64,000 nt of DNA from Streptomyces sp. NBC_01551 (GTDB lineage: Bacteria > Actinomycetota > Actinomycetes > Streptomycetales > Streptomycetaceae), in NCBI RefSeq assembly GCF_026339935.1, contig NZ_JAPEPX010000001.1, positions 4,521,501 through 4,585,500 on the forward strand. Reading direction: 5' to 3'. Positions 32,883 to 40,316 of this stretch are shown here, one piece after another (position 1 is the first letter of the stretch; every line of letters begins with the position of its first letter). The notes under the pieces were generated by a model. That model did not search any database. It saw nothing but the letters and a program-made list of their open reading frames with translations, and was not told the DNA's origin. The translations under genes and the position numbers were made by a program.

Positions 32883-32938
32883 CCGGTCTCCGAGAGGCGC
32901 CACAAGCCACCAAGCATCGCGCCGCCACCCGGAGCCGG
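32883..32938 (+). promoter_or_regulatory. Conserved-loop hairpin A (element 1)
   Basis: An inner stem GGCGC/GCGCC (32896-32900 with 32919-32923) and an outer stem CTCCG/CGGAG enclose the loop CACAAGCCACCAAGCATC. The 19-nt string CACAAGCCACCAAGCATCG recurs exactly in hairpin B at 33539-33557, also in a hairpin loop and also just upstream of a gene. Probably an RNA element in the operon mRNA. Confidence 0.65.
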
Positions 32939-32972
32939 TCCGCCACCACTACCGACCGCACGAAGGAGCATC

Positions 32973-33521
32973 GTGGACACCCAATCGCTCGCCTTATGCC
33001 TGCCGCTCGCTGGCTGGGCCGCCCACTCCGCCCTGCTGACCCACCGACTCGCCACCGCCCGCCGCGACCCGCTGACCGGCCTGCGGACCCGCGCCGGATG
33101 GACCGCCCGAGCCCAGCGCTTCATCCGTCGGCACAGGGACTCGGTCGTCCTCCTCCTCGACCTGGACGACTTCAAGACCCTGAACGACACCCACGGCCAC
33201 GCCGCCGGAGACGCCGCCCTCGCCGCGACCGGCGCCCGCCTCACCGCCTGGTGCGACCGCTACGGCTACGTCGGACGCCTCGGCGGAGACGAGTTCGTCG
33301 CCGTGCACCGCCGCCGGGACCTGGACGGTCTGAGCACGGCCCTGAATGCCCCCGTGACGTACGACGGGCGCTCGCTGCCTGTCTCGGTCTCCATCGGCAC
33401 TTGCCGACTCGCCGACCTGTCCGTCCGCAGCCTTTCCGAGGCCCTGGCCACCGCCGACGCCGCGATGTACGCGGCCAAGGGAACCCACGGCCGCCGCAGC
33501 CAGCGCAACACCACTCGTTGA
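32973..33521 (+). CDS. GGDEF diguanylate cyclase (element 1)
   Basis: This 182-aa protein consists of a short N-terminal hydrophobic segment (LALCLPLAGWAAHSALLT) and a complete GGDEF domain: ATARRDPLTGLRTRAGW, LLLDLDDFKTLNDTHGHAAGDAAL and the catalytic signature GRLGGDEFVAV. GGDEF enzymes make cyclic di-GMP from GTP. The catalytic GGDEF and the Mg-binding Asp are intact, and I see no RxxD inhibitory site just upstream of GGDEF. The start is GTG 32973 with GAAGGAG upstream. In Streptomyces c-di-GMP controls development through BldD and RsiG-WhiG, so an element-borne cyclase could influence host differentiation. That is inference. Confidence 0.88.
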   Translation: MDTQSLALCLPLAGWAAHSALLTHRLATARRDPLTGLRTRAGWTARAQRFIRRHRDSVVLLLDLDDFKTLNDTHGHAAGDAALAATGARLTAWCDRYGYVGRLGGDEFVAVHRRRDLDGLSTALNAPVTYDGRSLPVSVSIGTCRLADLSVRSLSEALATADAAMYAAKGTHGRRSQRNTTR

Positions 33522-33528
33522 CCGGCCT

Positions 33529-33568
33529 CCGGGCGGCGCACAAGCCACCAAGCATCGCCGCCGCCCGG
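33529..33568 (+). promoter_or_regulatory. Conserved-loop hairpin B (element 1)
   Basis: A perfect 10-bp stem CCGGGCGGCG (33529-33538) with CGCCGCCCGG (33559-33568). The 20-nt loop region carries the same CACAAGCCACCAAGCATCG string as hairpin A. It lies 42 nt before the next gene. Confidence 0.7.
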
Positions 33569-33610
33569 ACGGACCGGCCCCTCCCGACCGCAATCGAAAG
33601 GACGACCATC

Positions 33611-33796
33611 ATGGCCCAGCCCAACCACACCCCGCCCCCTGTATGCCCGGACTGCGACGGCCACGCCTCCGTCGCGATCACCCTCGGCGGCCGCGACCGC
33701 ACCGGCACCCTTCGGACCATCACCGCCCACTGCCCGGCCTGCCACGGAACCGGCACCCGCCGCTCCCTCTCCGTCCGCCGGCAGGTGACTGCGTGA
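33611..33796 (+). CDS. Small zinc-ribbon protein upstream of repSA
   Basis: This 61-aa protein has two CxxC pairs (VCPDCDGHASVAI and HCPACHGTGTRRS), as in small DnaJ-type zinc ribbons. The start is ATG 33611 after GAAAGGACGACC. Its stop overlaps the GTG of repSA by 4 nt, so it is coupled to the replication initiator. Its role is unknown; similar mini-proteins precede rep genes in other AICEs. Confidence 0.65.
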   Translation: MAQPNHTPPPVCPDCDGHASVAITLGGRDRTGTLRTITAHCPACHGTGTRRSLSVRRQVTA

Positions 33797-35178
33797 CCGA
33801 CCCCGCGACCCTCGCGGACCTGGACCCCGGCCTCCTCAGCGACATGCTGAAGGTGGCCGGGGCTCCCGGTTACGCCCGCTGGGAAGACCAGATCCGCCGC
33901 ACCAGCGGCTGCTCCGACCCCATCCACATCACTGGCTGGACCGTCGCCAAGGACAAGACCTCGGGCGAGGTCCTGCACCGCTACTCCACGGAAAACGAAC
34001 CCGGCGCCCGTCTCCGCATCGCCTGCGGCAACCGCCGCGCCTCCCGCTGCCCGGCCTGCGCCTGGACCTACGCGGGCGACACCTACCACCTGATCCGGGC
34101 CGGACTCGCCGGAGACGACCGCCGCGACATCCCCGCCACCGTCCGCGAGCACCCCCGGGTCTTCGCCACCCTCACCGCCCCGTCCTTCGGCCCGGTCCAC
34201 AACCGCCCCGCCGGCCGTCCCTGCCGCTGCGGCAAGCACCACCAGGAGCACGACGCCGAACTCGGCACCGCCCTCGACCCGACCACCTACGACTACGCCG
34301 CCGCCGTCCTGTTCAACAACATGGCTGGGCAGCTGTGGCAGCGCTTCACCACCCGCCTTCGCCGAGAGATCGCCGCCTCCGCTGGAGTGACCCAACGCGA
34401 GCTGAAGGACCAGGCCCGGATCTCCTACGGCAAGGTCGCCGAGTTCCAGAAACGGGGCGCTATCCACCTCCACGCGGTCATCCGCATTGACGGCCCCGAC
34501 GGACCGTCCAGCCCGCCGCCCTCCTGGGCGAGCACGGAACTCCTCGACCGCTCGATCCGGGCCGCGGCCGCCCACTCGTACACCTCGGTGTCGGTGCCGG
34601 CCGCTGACGACCAGCCCGCCCGTACCTTCCAGTGGGGCACTCAGCTCGACGTACGGCCTATCAAGGCCTTCGGGGATGGCGCGGAGATCACAGAGCAGGC
34701 CGTTGCCTCATACGTCGCCAAGTACGCGACCAAGGCTGCGGAGAACACCGGCACGCTCGACCGCCGCATCGGCAACCGCGAAGCCCTCGTCATCCTCGAC
34801 GTCCCCGACCACACCGCCCGCCTGATCGGTGCGTGCCTCGACCTGGACCCGCTCTACCCGGACCGCCGCCTCGCCGCCTGGTCGCACATGCTCGGCTTCC
34901 GCGGCCACTTCTCCACCAAGTCCCGCCAGTACTCCACCACCCTCGGAGCCCTTCGCCAGACCCGCGCCGACTACCGGGCCGCCCAGGAACGCGAAGCCCG
35001 CGGCTTCGATGACATCGAGCCGGACACCGTCCTCGTCCTCGCCTCCTGGCAGTACGCCGGCCACGGCCACACCCCCGGCGAATCCGTTCTCGCCGCCACC
35101 ATCGCGCGCGGCATCCAGCTCAACCGCCAGACCGCCCGCGAAGCCCTGTACGACCAATCGCCCTGGAAGGAGACGTGA
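33793..35178 (+). CDS. repSA: RepSA-like rolling-circle replication initiator
   Basis: This 461-aa protein is the replication initiator of the excised element and nicks the double-strand origin. Rolling-circle motifs are visible: the HUH-type metal-binding pair in RGAIHLHAVIRIDG and the catalytic Tyr segment in QAVASYVAKYATKA. Cys clusters (SRCPACAW, RPCRCGKHH) lie in the N-terminal half. The length and the order rep-xis-int match pSAM2. The GTG at 33793 overlaps the preceding stop. The origin is usually within or near this gene, but I did not identify it. Confidence 0.9.
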   Translation: MTDPATLADLDPGLLSDMLKVAGAPGYARWEDQIRRTSGCSDPIHITGWTVAKDKTSGEVLHRYSTENEPGARLRIACGNRRASRCPACAWTYAGDTYHLIRAGLAGDDRRDIPATVREHPRVFATLTAPSFGPVHNRPAGRPCRCGKHHQEHDAELGTALDPTTYDYAAAVLFNNMAGQLWQRFTTRLRREIAASAGVTQRELKDQARISYGKVAEFQKRGAIHLHAVIRIDGPDGPSSPPPSWASTELLDRSIRAAAAHSYTSVSVPAADDQPARTFQWGTQLDVRPIKAFGDGAEITEQAVASYVAKYATKAAENTGTLDRRIGNREALVILDVPDHTARLIGACLDLDPLYPDRRLAAWSHMLGFRGHFSTKSRQYSTTLGALRQTRADYRAAQEREARGFDDIEPDTVLVLASWQYAGHGHTPGESVLAATIARGIQLNRQTAREALYDQSPWKET

Positions 35179-35179
35179 C

Positions 35180-35368
35180 GTGAAGGACGAGCTGATGACC
35201 ACGGCGGAGATCCTTTCTGAGCTGAAGGGGATCTCGCGGCGGACCTTCTACCGGTGGCGTGAGCTCGGCAAGGCGCCCAAGGCCTTCACGCTGCCGAATG
35301 GCGAACTGAGGGTGTGGCGTTCCGACTTCCACGCCTGGCTGCGCGCTCGCGAAGGAGCGGCCGCGTGA
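35180..35368 (+). CDS. xis: Excisionase (Xis), MerR/HTH_17 type
   Basis: This 62-aa winged helix-turn-helix protein reads MTTAEILSELKGISRRTFYRWRELGKAPKAFTLPNGELRVWRSDFHAWLRAREG. It is the recombination directionality factor that helps the integrase excise the element. The start is GTG 35180 (GGAAGGAG upstream) or ATG 35195. It overlaps the int start by 4 nt (GTGA). The closest relative in the window is the Xis of element 2 at 51124. Confidence 0.88.
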   Translation: MKDELMTTAEILSELKGISRRTFYRWRELGKAPKAFTLPNGELRVWRSDFHAWLRAREGAAA

Positions 35369-36738
35369 AGACGACCGATGTGCGGGTCTGGGCGATCCGG
35401 ACCAAGCCGGGTGAGCGACCGTCCTACGAGGTGCGCTGGACCGTCGCGGGCGTTCCCCGTTCGCGTACACGGAAGACCAAGGCGCTGGCCGATAGCCTTC
35501 GGTCGAAGCTTCTCCGTGCTGCACGAGACGGCGAGGAATTCGACACCGATACGGGATTCCCCGATTCGATGGCGGAGAAGAAGTCAGCGCTGACCTGGTA
35601 TGCATTCGCGCTGCGCTACCTCGCCATGAAATGGCCGCACGCGGCGCCGAACACCCGCGACGGGATCAACGAGTCGCTGACCTCCGTCACCCTGGCTCTG
35701 CTTGCAGATCGGCCGGGGCGCCCGGAGTCGAGACTCCTGCGGCGAGCACTGCGGAACTGGGCGTTCGTGCTGCCCGGTCCCGACGGTCGGGAGCTGCCGA
35801 GCGATGTCGCCGAGGCGCTGCACTGGGTGGCCAAGGCATCTCGACCGCTCTCGGATCTTGCCGACCCGGTGACTGGTCGAATGGTTCTCGACTCCCTGAA
35901 GATCAAATTGGATGGGACCGCTGCAGCCGCGGAGACCGTGCAGCGAAAACGGCGCACGCTGGTCAACGCCCTGCACTACGCGGTGGATCTCTCGGAATTC
36001 AAGGAGAATCCGCTGACCGGAGTCCGGTGGCAGAAACCGAAGATCTCCAAAGAGGTGGATCCGCGCGTCGTGGCGAATCCCGAACAGGCGCGGTCCCTTC
36101 TCCACGCCGTCTCTTATGTGGGCGGCTACCGGCGGGCTCGTGGGCGGCGGCTCGTGGGCCTCTTCGCCGTCATGTACTTCGCCGGCCTCCGGCCCGCCGA
36201 GGCGGTCGGCCTGGCCGAGTCGGATCTCTCGCTGCCGTCCTCCGGCTGGGGAGAGGTTCTCGTGCATCGGACCCGCCCCAGCGTCGGGAAGCGCTGGACC
36301 GACTCGGGGGAGAGCCATGATGACCGGGGCCTGAAGAACCGGCCCGCCGAGGACATCCGCCGAGTGCCGGTGCCCCCGCAGCTCGTCTCCCTCCTGGCCG
36401 AGCACCTGGACACCTTCGGTACGACCCCGGACGGCCGGCTGTTCTTCAGCGAGGGCGGGGGAGTGGTCTCGTCGTCCAGCTACTACCGAGCCTGGCAGGA
36501 GGCCCGGACGCTCGCCCTGCCGCCAGCGGCGGTGGCTTCGCCGCTCGCCCACCGGCCGTACGACCTGAGGCACTCGGCGCTCTCGACGTGGCTCAACGCG
36601 GGGGTGGATCCCACCGAGGTCGCCGAGCGGGCCGGCAACAGCGTGGAGGTGCTGCTGAGTCGGTACGCGAAGTGCCTCGACGGGCGGCAGGAGGTGGCCA
36701 ACCGGCGGATCGAAGATCTGCTGCGCGAGTACGAGTGA
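35365..36738 (+). CDS. int: Tyrosine site-specific integrase (element 1)
   Basis: This 457-aa tyrosine recombinase inserts the element at the tRNA-Arg att site. Catalytic residues are seen as Arg in AGLRPAEAVGL, the box II segment in RPYDLRHSALSTW and the nucleophile Tyr in LLSRYAKCLDG. The N-terminal arm-binding and core-binding parts precede it. It lies 220 nt from the att core at 36958, as expected. Long stretches are shared with the integrase of element 2 (GKRWTDSGESHDDRGLKNR against GRKWTDSGERHDKRGLKSR), consistent with both using the same att core. Confidence 0.95.
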   Translation: MKTTDVRVWAIRTKPGERPSYEVRWTVAGVPRSRTRKTKALADSLRSKLLRAARDGEEFDTDTGFPDSMAEKKSALTWYAFALRYLAMKWPHAAPNTRDGINESLTSVTLALLADRPGRPESRLLRRALRNWAFVLPGPDGRELPSDVAEALHWVAKASRPLSDLADPVTGRMVLDSLKIKLDGTAAAAETVQRKRRTLVNALHYAVDLSEFKENPLTGVRWQKPKISKEVDPRVVANPEQARSLLHAVSYVGGYRRARGRRLVGLFAVMYFAGLRPAEAVGLAESDLSLPSSGWGEVLVHRTRPSVGKRWTDSGESHDDRGLKNRPAEDIRRVPVPPQLVSLLAEHLDTFGTTPDGRLFFSEGGGVVSSSSYYRAWQEARTLALPPAAVASPLAHRPYDLRHSALSTWLNAGVDPTEVAERAGNSVEVLLSRYAKCLDGRQEVANRRIEDLLREYE

Positions 36739-36765
36739 TCGCGAGCGAGTGGCGGTAGGTTGCGA

Positions 36766-36791
36766 GGCCCCTGGGTGTTGTCCCGGGGGCC
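36766..36791 (+). terminator. Terminator after integrase gene of element 1
   Basis: GGCCCCTGGG pairs with CCCGGGGGCC across a 6-nt loop, with one wobble pair, followed by TTCGTCTTTT. It lies 28 nt after the int stop. Confidence 0.75.
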
Positions 36792-36902
36792 TTCGTCTTT
36801 TCCGGGGCTGAGCTGCGGAGATGGAGCGCCGTCCATCCCGCGTATAGCCCGCAGGGGTTGTCATAGGGCTGCATGCGGCAGCACACGGCTGCGCATACGC
36901 GA

Positions 36903-36940
36903 AGACCCCGTCCTCAGCATCTCTGCTGGTGGCGGGGTCT
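36903..36940 (-). terminator. Terminator copy adjoining the middle att site
   Basis: AGACCCCG/CGGGGTCT stem with a 22-nt loop, 17 nt before the att core. It matches the hairpin at 24599-24635. On the minus strand it would terminate a tRNA reading out of att, so element 1 appears to carry its own copy of the tRNA terminator. Confidence 0.65.
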
Positions 36941-36957
36941 CTAGGCACTTCATCAGA

Positions 36958-37001
36958 AGTGCCCCCGGCAGGATTCGAACCTGCGCACACGGCTCCGGAG
37001 G
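36958..37001. other. Middle att site (junction of element 1 and element 2)
   Basis: A 44-nt exact copy of the tRNA-Arg 3' part, identical to 24653-24696 and 54208-54251. It ends at the anticodon-loop complement CTCCGGAGG and then diverges (GCGTGTGG). It serves as attR of element 1 and attL of element 2. Confidence 0.93.
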
Positions 37002-37321
37002 GCGTGTGGAGTCACGGTATAAGACCGTCGCTCACCTGCGGGGGCGTGCTTCTCTCCGCTGCCAGCCAACGTGGCTCACGCACCACTCACGCGCTTTGTC
37101 TCCTGCTTGGTAGGTGTCGTGCCATGGCTCTGCCCGCAGCGGGCGTCTGGTCTCGCCGCTTGCGGTGACGGTGATCGGTCCGCTTCACTCGTGAGGGTGG
37201 AAGGACCTGCATATGGTGGACAAACACCGCATATGTCCAATGCCCTAGGCCCATGCTAGATCTCGCCGACAGCTGTCTTTTGATCAGCGCATGCGGGTAG
37301 CCTGAACACAGGGGAGGCCAG
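37002..37321. other. Left-end noncoding region of element 2
   Basis: These 320 bases hold no gene. There is a small inverted motif with two CATATG half sites (about 37211-37236) and a TAGCCT -10-like box (37298-37303) shortly before the first gene, followed by an AGGGGAGG ribosome binding site. Nothing else stands out. Confidence 0.5.
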
Positions 37322-38116
37322 ATGACCGATTCGCTGCGTTTTGAGCAGCCTCCAGTGCGTGAGGTCACCCTCGCGCTGATGCTGGAACCCATTGCCAAGC
37401 TGCAGACGCTTGACCTGGCCCCACTGCGCGTTGAGTGGCGCTCCGAGTATCCAACGCTCCAGGAGGCTACCCCGCTCGCTCGTTGGCGCCTCTCCGATGG
37501 TGACGACGTCGAGTTCATGGGTTCGGGGGTCTCTTGGCCTATGGGTCTCTGTACGTTTTCGACGGAATCCGGCGACAAGAGCATCAAGTTTCAGCAGGAT
37601 AGATTCCTGATCACGTGGACGTTCGGTGATGAGGCGCCTACTTATCCGGGGTTTGCGGCCCTCAAGGGTGAGCTCCTGGGGAAGTTTTCCCAGTACGTGA
37701 AACTCGTAAGTGAAGCGTCAGGTGCGATCCCCATTGTTCGGCGGGTCGATGCTCAGTATGTCAACTACCTTCCTGGAGTCTCTGCGCAGGATGCCATGGC
37801 TGGGATCCTTTCAGGTTGGTCGTCAGGTGGGACGTTCCCGTTTCGCGCCCCGGACTACTGCGGCTTCAGGATTCGATATCGAGAGTCAGAGTTGAATTCT
37901 AGGGTTGCCGTTTTGATTGGCGTCGATTCGGCAGGGGGAGAGGACGAGGCGGGCGATTTCGTCTACAGCTCCACCCTAGCGCTGGATGCTGAAGGGGAGG
38001 TCGGTGAAGGCCACGACTACGTGAGCATGCTCGAGAGTGCCCATGATGTGCTGACTTCGGCCTTTCTTGACGTTACAAGCATTGCGATGCGGGCGAGTTG
38101 GGGTGAAACCCCGTGA
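37322..38116 (+). CDS. TIGR04255-family protein (cargo cassette gene 1)
   Basis: This 264-aa protein opens with RFEQPPVREVTLALMLEPI, the typical start of the sporadically distributed TIGR04255 family, whose function is unknown. Beta-strand-rich segments follow (KFQQDRFLITWTF, VRRVDAQYVNYLPG, FSSTLALD-like). The codon use is less GC-biased than the backbone, marking it as cargo. The stop overlaps the next gene's GTG by 4 nt, making a tight three-gene unit. Members of this family often sit with a second small protein on mobile elements, so a conflict or defence role is possible but unproven. Confidence 0.7.
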   Translation: MTDSLRFEQPPVREVTLALMLEPIAKLQTLDLAPLRVEWRSEYPTLQEATPLARWRLSDGDDVEFMGSGVSWPMGLCTFSTESGDKSIKFQQDRFLITWTFGDEAPTYPGFAALKGELLGKFSQYVKLVSEASGAIPIVRRVDAQYVNYLPGVSAQDAMAGILSGWSSGGTFPFRAPDYCGFRIRYRESELNSRVAVLIGVDSAGGEDEAGDFVYSSTLALDAEGEVGEGHDYVSMLESAHDVLTSAFLDVTSIAMRASWGETP

Positions 38117-38670
38117 CGGCGTACGGGGCCTCAATCGCGCGCACCTTCCCCACTCTCGGGGGACGCTCGGGAGAGGGTCGTGAAGCCGGCCTGTGGATGA
38201 TCCGGCGGGGGAAGTCGACGCGCGCTAGCGGTCGTCGACTCGCTGGCGAACGCGAGATCGAAAGCAAACTTGAGCTGCAGATGTATGCCAGCGACAAGCT
38301 CCGTGAGATGCGGAGACTTCCTCGCGGGTGGGATGGGCGTGATGCCGGCCCTGTCTCTCAGGAGGTTACTCAGGCGGCCTATAGGACCCTCGATAAGCTC
38401 GCGGACTTCCGTACCATTTTCCCATTTATTACTCCCGGTGAAGATGGTTCAGTTCTTCTGGAGTGGAGGGCGGGACGCGAGCGTCTCGAGTTGGAATTCT
38501 TCCCAGACGAGCCTCCGTACGTGCGCTACGTTGATGTCGACGGTCGAGTTCGAATCAGAGGGTCTTGGGGTTCTGACGGCATTGGGTATACCGAAGTCAG
38601 GCGTTCGCTAAGGATGCTCTCGTCTCGGATTTGGGTGGCAAATCCGGGCTGGAAGGCATTGTTCTCCTGA
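38113..38670 (+). CDS. Hypothetical protein with LPxGWDG motif (cargo cassette gene 2)
   Basis: I do not recognise a named family for this 185-aa protein. The pattern MRRLPRGWDGRDAGPVSQEVTQAAYRTLDKL, followed by a segment FPFITPGEDGSVLLEWRAGRERLELEFFPD, recurs in many hypothetical proteins of mobile regions ('LPxNWDGYGA..P.S' type). The C-terminal half would be a small beta-sheet domain. It is translationally coupled to the TIGR04255 gene, and its own codon use is also less GC-rich. A joint function with its two neighbours is inferred from gene order only. Confidence 0.6.
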   Translation: MTAYGASIARTFPTLGGRSGEGREAGLWMIRRGKSTRASGRRLAGEREIESKLELQMYASDKLREMRRLPRGWDGRDAGPVSQEVTQAAYRTLDKLADFRTIFPFITPGEDGSVLLEWRAGRERLELEFFPDEPPYVRYVDVDGRVRIRGSWGSDGIGYTEVRRSLRMLSSRIWVANPGWKALFS

Positions 38671-38674
38671 TTTA

Positions 38675-39106
38675 ATGCGCGAGGGGGGAATGTTGGTCTG
38701 GGATGATGCGTCAATTCCTAACAGTGAGATCATGTATCGCCGCGTTCCGAATCACCCGGATTTCTTGATTCCCGACCTCGAGACAGGTGAGAAATTTGTC
38801 ACTCGAACCGCCTTTCAGTGGGACGATGATGGAATATCTGTCTATCGGAGTTCCATCTTGGAGGCTAAGGGCCTCGGCCCTGGCGCTGTGACGCGCCGCG
38901 AGGGACAGATGGCTTTCGGATTTTCGGCTGCCGCACCTCGTACTTGTGGCGCTGGCGTGGTCAACGACCCAATCCCTGACGATCCGCCAGCGGGGATCGC
39001 CCACGCGTTGATTCAGTGTGAGACCGTGAAGCCTGATAAAGCGCGACGTCGTGAGATTGCAGAAACACTCGCTGAGGCTTCAAGGATGCATTTTCCTGAA
39101 GGGTGA
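38675..39106 (+). CDS. Hypothetical protein (cargo cassette gene 3)
   Basis: I do not recognise this 143-aa protein. It reads MLVWDDASIPNSEIMYRRVPNHPDFLIPDLETGEKFVTRTAFQWDDDGISVYRSSIL, with a C-terminal helical part (DKARRREIAETLAEASRMHF). ATG 38675 has no ribosome binding site; ATG 38690 follows GAGGGGGG directly and may be the real start. It lies 4 nt after the second gene and ends the cassette. A terminator-like hairpin with GGACAG motifs follows. Confidence 0.6.
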   Translation: MREGGMLVWDDASIPNSEIMYRRVPNHPDFLIPDLETGEKFVTRTAFQWDDDGISVYRSSILEAKGLGPGAVTRREGQMAFGFSAAAPRTCGAGVVNDPIPDDPPAGIAHALIQCETVKPDKARRREIAETLAEASRMHFPEG

Positions 39107-39120
39107 GCGCGGGTGAGGAC

Positions 39121-39204
39121 GGACAGCCCGGACAGCTCCCTACCGTGCTGTCCGGGCCGTTTGCGCTGCTCAGGGTTCCAACCGGACAGTCGGACAGCTG
39201 GGAC
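39121..39204. repeat. GGACAG motif cluster with hairpin (element 2, left)
   Basis: GGACAG occurs at 39121, 39130, 39184 and 39192, and its complement CTGTCC at 39148. CCCGGACAGC/GCTGTCCGGG (39127-39136 with 39147-39156) forms a 10-bp hairpin that can act as terminator for the cassette. The 25-nt stretch 39180-39204 is repeated exactly, in inverted orientation, at 51007-51031. Confidence 0.8.
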
Positions 39205-39266
39205 GCCCCGTCCGCGGGGTGGGGGCGTGCGAAGCTGGATCGCGACCCAGGTTGAAGGAGGAGTGC

Positions 39267-39704
39267 GTGCCGAGCCCCAGTCCGCGTGGGACGTATCAGG
39301 TGATCTCTCAGGTGTTGCGTGAGCGGATCGCTGCCGGGGACTACGCCGACGGGTTGCCGTCCGAGGCGGAGATCGGGCGGGAGTTCGGCGTGGCGCGCAC
39401 GACTGTGCGGCGGGCGCTGCGGACCCTCGAAGAGGCTGGGGCCGTCAAGGCCGTGGCTGGCGTCGGGCGTGCGGTGGCCGGCAGTGCCGAGGCTCCGCCG
39501 TACGAGCGGATCATGAACGACCTGTTGGGGCAGATCCGGAGCGGGGAGCTTCCCGCCGGCGCCCGGCTGCCGAGTGAAGCGGCGCTCGCTGAGACGTACG
39601 CGGTTGCCCGTGGGACCGTGCGCCGTGCAGTGCGCGAGCTGGAGGCCGCCGGGCACGTCGAGGCTCGGCATGGCGTGGGACGGTTCGTCCGTTCCTCCTC
39701 CTGA
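39267..39704 (+). CDS. GntR-family regulator with two tandem winged helices
   Basis: This 145-aa protein consists of two complete GntR winged helix-turn-helix domains in a row: YQVISQVLRERIAAGDYADGLPSEAEIGREFGVARTTVRRALRTLEEAGAV (residues 8-60) and YERIMNDLLGQIRSGELPAGARLPSEAALAETYAVARGTVRRAVRELEAAGHVEARHGVG (residues 75-140). There is no UTRA or FCD effector domain. Two DNA-reading heads in one chain are unusual. It probably takes the place of KorSA in element 2 and may bind the double palindrome at 41704-41738. The start is GTG 39267 after GAAGGAGGAG. Confidence 0.82.
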   Translation: MPSPSPRGTYQVISQVLRERIAAGDYADGLPSEAEIGREFGVARTTVRRALRTLEEAGAVKAVAGVGRAVAGSAEAPPYERIMNDLLGQIRSGELPAGARLPSEAALAETYAVARGTVRRAVRELEAAGHVEARHGVGRFVRSSS

Positions 39705-39752
39705 AGCCCGAACCCTGAACTCCTGGCTCTGACTCCATCGGAGGCGCTGGAC

Positions 39753-40316
39753 ATGCAGTTGGCCAAGTGGGCCCACGATCTCGCCGAGTCCCTGCTCGCC
39801 GACGACCTGCCGCGGCGGTGGGCTCACTCTCAGCGCGTCTACGCACAAGCCCTGGCACTGGCGCCGGCGCTTGGTGCTGACGCCGAACTGCTGGCCGCCG
39901 CCGCCATCGCGCATGACGTCGGGTATGCCGAGCGTGCGGTGGACACCGGTCAGCACATGATTGATGGCGCACGGTATCTGCGGGATGTGGTGGGTGCCGA
40001 TCCGCGGTTGTGCAGCATCGTCGCCTTCCACACGTCCTCGCCATGGGAAGCATCCGAACTCGGGCTGGCCGATGCGCTCGCGGAGTTCGGGCCTGCGGAG
40101 CCAGAGTTGGTCGATGCCATCACCTACTGCGACCTGACCAGCAGCCCGATCGGGGACCTGGTGGACCCGGCCCATCGCCTCGCCGAGGTACTGGAGCGGT
40201 ACGGCCCGGACCACGTCGTCTTCCGGGCTGTGTCCGCGGCGCGGCCCGAGCTGCTGGAGCGCGTGGCCCGGGTCCGGGAGCGGCAGGCTGAGGCCGTCGG
40301 CGCGCGGCTCAGCTGA
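39753..40316 (+). CDS. HD-domain hydrolase
   Basis: This 187-aa metal-dependent phosphohydrolase is of the HD superfamily. The first His is in RRWAHSQRVYAQ, the HD pair in AAIAHDVGYAE and a later Asp in AITYCDLTSSPIG. The substrate is unknown; HD proteins act on nucleotides, signalling nucleotides or RNA. The ATG at 39753 lies 48 nt after the GntR gene, so the two are probably cotranscribed. The 3' end overlaps the convergent Nudix gene by 8 nt. Such HD-Nudix-XRE groups recur next to replication/transfer control regions of AICEs. Confidence 0.82.
   Translation: MQLAKWAHDLAESLLADDLPRRWAHSQRVYAQALALAPALGADAELLAAAAIAHDVGYAERAVDTGQHMIDGARYLRDVVGADPRLCSIVAFHTSSPWEASELGLADALAEFGPAEPELVDAITYCDLTSSPIGDLVDPAHRLAEVLERYGPDHVVFRAVSAARPELLERVARVRERQAEAVGARLS

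Larger units (their letters stand above)
24653..37001. mobile_element. AICE element 1, pSAM2-like integrative conjugative element
   Basis: About 12.3 kb, bounded by 44-nt att repeats. It holds a full pSAM2-type core in the usual order: Pif-like Nudix, KorSA-type GntR repressor, SCO3933-family regulator, TraSA-like FtsK/SpoIIIE translocase, Spd-type spread genes, RepSA-like rolling-circle initiator, Xis and tyrosine integrase next to att. Cargo at the left end comprises a predicted modification-dependent restriction endonuclease, a small membrane protein and a NERD protein. All core genes look intact, so the element may still excise and transfer. Confidence 0.92.
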
